Of a stretch of DNA of 64,000 bases, positions 57,686 through 64,000 are shown piece by piece; position 1 is the first letter of the stretch; each line of letters opens with the position of its first letter. This stretch comes from Parapristionchus giblindavisi (taxonomy: Eukaryota; Nematoda; Chromadorea; Rhabditida; Diplogasteridae): positions 1,364,001-1,428,000 of the forward strand of contig CALSFV010000002.1 in assembly GCA_943737045.1 (NCBI GenBank), given 5' to 3'. A program made the position numbers and the translations under genes. Below the pieces are notes generated by a model, which saw nothing but the letters and a program-made list of their open reading frames with translations, had not been told where the DNA came from and did no database searches.

Positions 57686-60600
57686 ATGAATGTCCTAGCA
57701 GTTCTTATTCCCTTCCTCTGTCTCATCGCTGCGTCCATGGCCGCTCTCACAGGAGGACAAGGTCAGGAATTATGATAATAAAAATAAAATTATTTTATTC
57801 CTTCAAATGAACGCATCGGGGATGGCAAATATTTGATCAGTCTTGTGAAGAAGATTACTATGATAATTGAATTGTATCATGAGAAAGTATGCAAATGTTT
57901 TCTATTAATACAATGTAACATGTAACATAGAAATAGTTAAGGATACTTTGATATTTCACTAAAATGAGCCTGAAAACGTTCCGAATCGTATCGGTTATTG
58001 AAACTCGTACAGTCCCGGCCAGTTTCCTGTGAATACTAGATTTTGAATCATCAGTAACAAAAAGCTCTAAGCTCTAACTTCCGTTCGAAATTTACTAATT
58101 TACATGGACGTCTCACATTAAGGAAATCTAACTTTCATCGCATATTTTAATTGAGAACCTGTTTTATAACTGGACATTTATGCATTAGACATTTTGGCAT
58201 GTCAAATAATCATAAAGCAGATGCAATTTGATATTATCGGTAATTGATAAGCCTGACGTAATTGGTAAATATGACGTTTTCATTGCTTTACAAGTACTGC
58301 CCTTTAGGCATATTAGTATCAATCGTAATATATCTCAATTACTGTACAGCCAGTTATGTCCACAACAACTTCTTCATACTACAGTAACTGTCACTATACT
58401 AACCCTGCCAGGTGAAAGCTGGCGCTATATTTCGTTCCGCCTGTGCACGCGCAATTCCGTCCGTACTGCGTTTAGCGTCTATACTAGCCAATAAATGTGT
58501 CGTTCAAGATAGATTGCGCTTGAAAATTGACAGGTCGAGGTCCCAGACAGGGGGGGGGGGTCGTGGGTGTTAGTATCTTCGTATTTGTCGTGTGCGAGTG
58601 GGTGTACGATGGTTACTGTAGTCGACGATGACGATATAAATATTTCTACATATAATATACTACAACCGACGTCAGTAATAGCGCAAAGTTTCTCGTGATT
58701 GAAATGGGAAAAATGAGATTGGTAATTTCCCTCCTCTCGTCAAAAAGGTGTTTGTAAGCGATACATGATGAATTTTACTCCTACCTCTACCTCTACATCT
58801 ACCTCTACATCTCCCAATACCTATACCTCTACCTCTACCTCTACCTCTACCTCTACCTCTACCTCTACCTCTACCTCTACCTCTACCTCTACCTCTACCT
58901 CTCCTTTCTACCTCGCAAGCATCTCCAAACACGTTGAGTAAAATTAGTTTAATGTCATCGCGACAGAATATAAGAAGAAGAGGAAAATGGAGAGGAGCAG
59001 TATCGTGTCAAGAACATAGTAGCATACGACGAAGTACTGAGTTCTTAGAATTCGAGAAACTCAGTATTTATTGATTTTAAACTTTATTGATTAGATTTGT
59101 CCCGGACCTGGATAAGACTAGAAATTATTGTTTATATTCTTTACAATATTTATAATAATAAGCATTATTATCACTGGCCAGCAGTGATTTCCCGAAGGAC
59201 TTCGTGTGCCTTGAATAACGGGATTTAGCTTTATTTGTATCCCTTCTGATTGTTAGTACAGAGCAAATGTGTAGAGTCTGGCAAAAAGATTTATTAGGTC
59301 CTCGTATAAATGAGGCCAGTCCTGGAAGAATGGACATCGGAAGTTCCCTGTGCTTAAAATGGGCTATGAGACGGGGTACCTACATCATTTATTCTCTTTC
59401 TTTCGTCGAGAACTCCCTGAAACTTACGAGAGATTTTTCACCCATTTTCTACTACTCAGAGTTAACTTACACACTTCTACTGATCGGAGTTAACTCGAAT
59501 TAGAGCTACTGCTCTGATCATCTGAGTTCTAGGGCTTTACGGCGAAAAACTTATCCAACTCCTAGACTTCTGAGAATAATGTCTGGGGAAGGAATAATTA
59601 ATTCATCCCGAATATATTGCAAGTACATTGTTTGTCGGGACGACCAACTTTGGAGTCATAAAAATGCTCGACAATCATTCCAAGAAATAAGAGTATGGCC
59701 TATGATATCGTGGGTTCCTCGTGGAATTTTCACACATATTATGCATCAGAGATGAAGAAGTACCCTGACAGTTCTGCAATCCTGATGAGGTGATTTGTTG
59801 CTATTTTCGTTTGAAAGAACAATGAAATCGAAAAATTGGTCGAAAAGAGTTTTCGATGCACCATGCTTATAATAGTACTTGATGATGTTTCTCATATTGT
59901 TGATATTCATCACTTGTTGGAAGCTTAATGCATATGGTTTTTAATCTAAGATTATGTAAATATTCAGATAAGAACTAGCTTTCTCTTGGATAAATTCATG
60001 TGTTTTATCGATAAAGCAAAACCCAGAGCTAACTTGAAAGTCTCCGCTCAGGAGCGGAGAGGCAGATTAGTTTACTGTGTGCCTTTAATTCTTCAATTTT
60101 ATCATGTTTTGCTGAAAAATACTATCCAAATCGACTTGATCAAGATTAAGTCAGTTTCGGTTTTCACCCGTTTTCATCATTTTTCTGTGCCAGAATTCAA
60201 CTGCTGAAACTTTAGATAAACATAGGCTCAACTCTAGACACTGTCAAGTCTTCTATTACTTCTCTTCTTGCTCTCATTTTCCTCACACAAGGGTGTGCTA
60301 GCATTTAATTAGCCCACGATAGAGTTATAAATGTTTCATAGTCCTCGGCAAATGCCTCAAGTCCTTTGAAGGCACACACCCCGAACTAATTTGAAACTCT
60401 CCGCTCTAGCAACGCTCTCTCGTAGACATAGAAAGTGGGAGCATTGCCAGAGCGGTAAGTTTTAAATTTGCTCGGGTGTGCCTTTAAAGGACTTCTCGTC
60501 AGGAGTCGCTCGGAAGCGAACGCTGGTATGCTCATTAAAGGGAGCTTTACCTCACTCAATGGTCTCTTCATTGCGCACACTATTTTTCTGTTCTCCAACA

Positions 60601-61851
60601 ACGAGAGAGCATTGCACGTCGAAGAGAGCATTGAGTGAGGTTACGCTCCCTTTAATCCATGACGTGAGTCTACCGTACACCGGGAAATCCGCGTGGGACC
60701 GGGGCGAAACTCTAGCGCAGCTTGAGCCTGAGAACGGAAAGTCGTATATGTTTATTTATGAAGTTGGATACGGAAATAGGAGACGTCTAGGGGGATTTAT
60801 GAGAGATGTTAACGAAACTTGTGCAAACAGAGCATGACTGTACTTTAATGGATAAACAAAATTTAATTTGAATTAAATTAAATTAAATCCGGAATTTTCC
60901 AGAGCAGCGACAGTTCCCCGCTGCCGCATACGGTCAGAACAACTTTGATGAATACCTGGAGGGTAAGTGCCTTACTCTTATGACTTATTCGATAAGTAAC
61001 GCTTAAAGTAACACGCCAAACTAATTTGAAACGCTCCGCTCCGACAACATTCTCTGGCTTTCTTTGTCTACGAGAGAGTGTGGCCAGGGCGAAGAGTTTT
61101 AAATTAGTTCAGGGTGTCACTTTAATCGATACATTTAACATTTAAGTGCCAAGTTTAAGACTTATAGTCGATTTTGTGTTTGTCATGGTCGCGGATAATT
61201 AGATTGGCTAGGTGAGGTGGAATCAACAATGGTGGGAATAGGAGGAATAGGACGAGGAGGAATGAATATATAAGTAGATCCTGGGAGTCATTGCAAGGGG
61301 ATATAGACTAGATATAGACTTAGCCTCTAGTGTTTCGGGACCAGAAACCAATCCAAAGCCAAGTCCAATCCGACTCTCCTTCCCTCCATCTCGTCCAATT
61401 TTATTATATTTTCCCAATCCCATATACATTTATGCCTCGGAAATCGTGGGGTTCGTCGGGATAGAGGAATATAGGACGTCAGAACATGCTTGAGTGGGTC
61501 AGTGAAACACATAGCGTGCGGGTTCCAGGGCTGCAAAACGCTCTATATTATAGTGTTTCGGGTGTGCACATTGCATTACGTTAAAACAACTTTATCAACA
61601 GATTAGGATTGAATGATGGAATGCATATACGGTTTTCTAATTCGGATTCACGTGTCTCTTTTTTTTAAATTTGTGCAAAAATTACTGAGAAACTAGGTCT
61701 TCAATGTTTGATCGTTAATTTTTCATCTTTGATCTTTGCAGAAGCCCCAGCCAAGCGAGCCCAGACCTTTGTTCGATTCGGCAAACGCGCCCAGACATTT
61801 GTACGCTTCGGTCGATCCATGCCGGCTCGTTACGCTGTCGATGAAGAGTGA
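57686..61851 (+). CDS. flp-16: FMRFamide-like neuropeptide precursor FLP-16 (3 exons, 81 aa)
   Basis: Exons: 57,686-57,761, 60,903-60,962 and 61,742-61,851, all gt-ag, both junctions in phase 1, TGA stop. Residues 1-19 (MNVLAVLIPFLCLIAASMA) form a clear signal peptide. A spacer with QRQFPAAAYGQNNFDEYLEE follows. Then APAKR precedes AQTFVRFG, KR, AQTFVRFG, R and SMPARYAVDEE. Cleavage at Lys-Arg/Arg and amidation of Gly would give two copies of AQTFVRF-amide, the peptide known from nematode flp-16. C. elegans flp-16 also yields a GQTFVRF-amide, which this precursor lacks. The peptides are released from neurons and act on G-protein-coupled receptors. Intron 1 is 3.1 kb and carries repeats, and intron 2 is 0.78 kb with a hairpin MITE. 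An extra small exon cannot be excluded. Confidence 0.9.
58779..58912 (+). repeat. (CTACCT)n microsatellite in flp-16 intron 1
   Basis: About 20 units, imperfect at the left (CTACAT, CCCAATACCTAT) and perfect from about 58,825. It gives an RG-repeat false ORF on the minus strand. Confidence 0.95.
60008..60095. mobile_element. Short hairpin MITE in flp-16 intron 1
   Basis: Arms contain GAGCTAACTTGAAAGTCTCCGCTC and the inverse GAGCGGAGAGGCAGATTAGTTT, ending GTGTGCCTTTAAT. Same family as 60,368-60,490 but with a shorter loop. Confidence 0.6.
60368..60490. mobile_element. Hairpin MITE, GGCACACnCC family, in flp-16 intron 1
   Basis: It runs from AAGGCACACACCCCGAACTA to the inverse GCTCGGGTGTGCCTTTAAAGG. 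The middle arms are CTCCGCTCTAGCAACGCTCT and the complement of GAGCATTGCCAGAGCGG. TTAA-containing ends suggest a TTAA target. It is one of the best-preserved members of a family with about ten copies between 44 kb and 63 kb. Confidence 0.75.
60533..60656. mobile_element. TTAA hairpin MITE, AGGGAG family, in flp-16 intron 1
   Basis: It is flanked by TTAA (CATTAA at the left, TTTAAT at the right), with ends AGGGAG/CTCCCT. Arms are CCTCACTCAATGGTCTCTTC and the complement of GAAGAGAGCATTGAGTGAGG. Related to 29,744-29,856 and 63,028-63,145. Confidence 0.75.
61007..61125. mobile_element. Hairpin MITE, GGCACACnCC family, in flp-16 intron 2
   Basis: It runs from TTAAAGTAACACGCCAAACT to the inverse ending GGGTGTCACTTTAA. 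Arms are AATTTGAAACGCTCCGCTC and the complement of GGGCGAAGAGTTTTAAATT, with the CTCTC loop GTCTACGAGAGAGTG. Confidence 0.7.
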
Positions 61852-62245
61852 TCTATGATCTCTGATCTTTGATCTTTGATCTTTGATCTCTGATCTTTGA
61901 TCTTTGATCTCGCAAGACGATTTCTGTAGACTCGATCCATCCCATCTCTCTCTTTATGTCGGTTCATATTCTCTCTATTGTTTGATCTCTGTTCAATATT
62001 GTGTGCAATCCTAGTGCTGCCCTAGCGCATGACCCTTCCGGACTACAGCATCCAGCCTCTCTCATTCACTCACTCACCCCTATCTAGAGTACGGTAGATT
62101 ACCGTTGTTCTCACTCGGACTTACTGTGGTTATCGACCTATCAAAGTTTCGTATACATTCTTATACATAAATATATCCTGGTTGTTTCTTCGTCGCTCTA
62201 AACTATCCATATATTAATCCTCTCGAATAAAGACTAGAGGCCGTT
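61852..62245 (+). promoter_or_regulatory. flp-16 3' UTR with TGATCTTT repeats and poly(A) signal
   Basis: Directly after the TGA stop, about nine TGATCTnT(G) units run to 61,915. The only clear AATAAA is at 62,226-62,231, so the UTR probably ends near 62,245. The repeat words also occur just before exon 3 (CATCTTTGATCTTTGCAG) and downstream of gene copies A and D. Confidence 0.55.
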
Positions 62246-64000
62246 GTCCTTTTCAATGTTGCAAGGGAAAGGGAGAGGGAGAGGGAGGGGGAGACAATAA
62301 GGAGAGGGAGAGATTCAGCAGGGCACACCGATTCCCAAAAGAGGGGACATTAATGTTTGTTGTCGATATTGCGTATTCTCGCAACACGAAACAACATTTG
62401 CTAGTGATATTAGAATTTCTTTCATCACGTATTCGATCTTCTTTCTTCTTCCTCCTTTTTCTTTAATTTTCTCGTCTTTCTCACAAATTCGAACGCGTTT
62501 GACATGCATGCAATGACTTACTCGTTTGTTGTGGCCGTTTCGGGGGAATCGAAAAATCAGAAGATCAAAGATCATTTTCAATCATATTCGAAGAGTTGCA
62601 TAAAATGACACCCCAAGTTAAACTCTCTGGCATTACTCTCTTAGTATTGTCAATGCAGATAGTAAAATCTTTAAAAAATCACTTGGGGTGTGCCTATAAC
62701 ACTCTCTTCTGACCACTCTCATCTATTTTTGAATATTTTGTGAATGATTTACATTAAAACGGAAAGGATACAACATTGGCACAAATACACCGAGTAAATG
62801 CACCGACAGTGCTAGAAGATGATTTCTAAGAGAAAAAGAGAGAATATCTGACCATTTTCATTATTTTGATGGATATTTTAGTGCAATCTAGACATAGATA
62901 ACTAACGGGAAACCGATGTGATATCATGTTGACCATAATATCTATCAGCATCTTATAGTAGAACTCCCGAAAGGAAAAAAACAAAAACAAAATGCGGTGG
63001 ACTTTTTATAATCTAAATAATTTTAATGGAACTGAAACCTCTGCCAACGGTCTCTTCAACGCTCTACGCTCTCTTGTTGTTAGAGAACAGAGAAATAATG
63101 TGCGCGATAAAGAGACCATTGAGAGAGGTCACTCTCCCTTTAAAAATGATCTCCTGCAAGATCTCAAATTACATGAGATGACGAAACCACAATTTTGCAA
63201 AGCTACAAATTCGAGAATTTTTAGGTGGGTGCAACCAAAATAAATTTGTAGTAAGCTAAACTTGGAGAAGTTTAATACTCCGCCTACGAAATTCTTGACT
63301 ATCGAAAAAGAGAACGCTCTCGCAATGATATCAGAGTTACTTTATATTTCGCAAGAATCGGAGCTCAGTTAGATCTAGAGCCAAGGATATAGCTGGAATT
63401 AGAGCTCTAGTTGGACCTGGAGCTCGAGTTGAGCCTGGAACTCCTCGAGCTTGGTGCTTGACATTTAGTTATTTTATTGTGTTCGCACGTCCGTCTACTC
63501 GCAGTATTAATGGTAAATAGGCTCTGGCTAAAGAGTAATAACAAGTCACAACCGTTCATGATTTCCTTTATGTGTTGCACATTTTGGGCAGACGCTAGCC
63601 AGGTAGTAGTTAGCCTATATATTATTTCCTTAAAAATATACCCAAGCGAAGCTAAGTGCAAGAATTGGAATTTTGGAGTTCCATGCACACCAGTGCCCTA
63701 GTCTATGCGAACTCTTGAGAAACGTGTTGTAAATGAAATGAAAACCCAAGCGAATTTGAAAACCCTCTTGTCTTGACAAAATGTCTGGCAGTCGGCGTAA
63801 GTGATCTCAACATGATTTCAAAACGCATACACGTGATATTCGTTTAAAGGAAAATAAGGAAAATTCACACAATATATTTCAACTGTTGCCATGACTCTTG
63901 AGAACTGATTAGTCACAAGTGGGAATTGATCAAGTGATCTAACATAAATTGATAGTATCATGTGAGAATATTTCTGCGTTGGGACAGTAATCGTTTGGCG
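62246..64000. other. Right end, no gene recognised
   Basis: A GGGAGA-type short tract lies at 62,265-62,312. A hairpin of the GACACCCCAA family lies at 62,606-62,697 (left ACACCCCAAGTTAAACTCTC, right CACTTGGGGTGT). An AGGGAG-family TTAA hairpin lies at 63,028-63,145. No coding or RNA gene is supported. Confidence 0.5.

Noticed and set aside
58672..58932. RG-repeat protein on the minus strand
   Set aside because: Product of the CTACCT microsatellite in flp-16 intron 1.

Overview
This 64 kb window is animal nuclear DNA, almost certainly from a nematode. The most diagnostic gene is flp-16 at the right end, which encodes two identical AQTFVRFG neuropeptide cassettes. Elsewhere there are short gt-ag introns (42-45 bp), T-rich 'TTTTCAG/TTTCTCAG' acceptors, and RTE, CR1-like, Tc1-like, hAT-like and TTAA-target elements, all usual for nematodes. 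No species can be named from the sequence alone. No bacterial-type genes, operons, rRNA or CRISPR are present.

Region 1 (1-29,900) holds four copies of one uncharacterised multi-exon gene, here called copies C, A, B and D from left to right. The orientations are C minus, A plus, B minus, D plus, so C/A and B/D are head-to-head and A/B are tail-to-tail. I assembled copy A from 11 exons into a gap-free 327-residue protein in which every splice junction is gt-ag and every phase fits. Copy C also assembles without a break (323 residues), but its sixth intron has grown from 43 bp to about 3.8 kb by insertions. Copy B is open through exon 10, but its last exon is interrupted by a LINE 3' fragment. 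Copy D is a pseudogene with a truncated first exon, a lost splice acceptor and a 1-nt deletion. The introns of C and D are packed with fold-back (palindromic) DNA transposons, and D also carries a dead RTE retrotransposon split by a 3.35 kb Tc1-like palindrome.

Region 2 (30,630-43,990) is a nearly perfect tandem duplication of about 4.49 kb. It carries a palindromic tRNA-like sequence, an 8-bp-TSD hAT-type element, several smaller inverted-repeat elements and a 274-bp hairpin. The right-hand unit was later hit by a full-length CR1/Jockey-like LINE (two ORFs, minus strand, TSD GAGAT). The LINE's ORF2 has no ATG before its endonuclease domain and carries a long Ser-Pro repeat.

Region 3 (43,990-57,680) is gene-poor. 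It contains a 544-bp palindrome, a 48-unit 24-bp satellite, microsatellites and many short hairpin MITEs.

Region 4 (57,686-62,245) is the three-exon flp-16 gene, with hairpin MITEs in and around its introns. The remainder to 64,000 shows no gene.

The functional content is therefore one neuropeptide gene and one small unknown gene family. Most of the rest is transposon-derived inverted-repeat DNA, and several insertions can be dated against an intact 'empty site' elsewhere in the same window.
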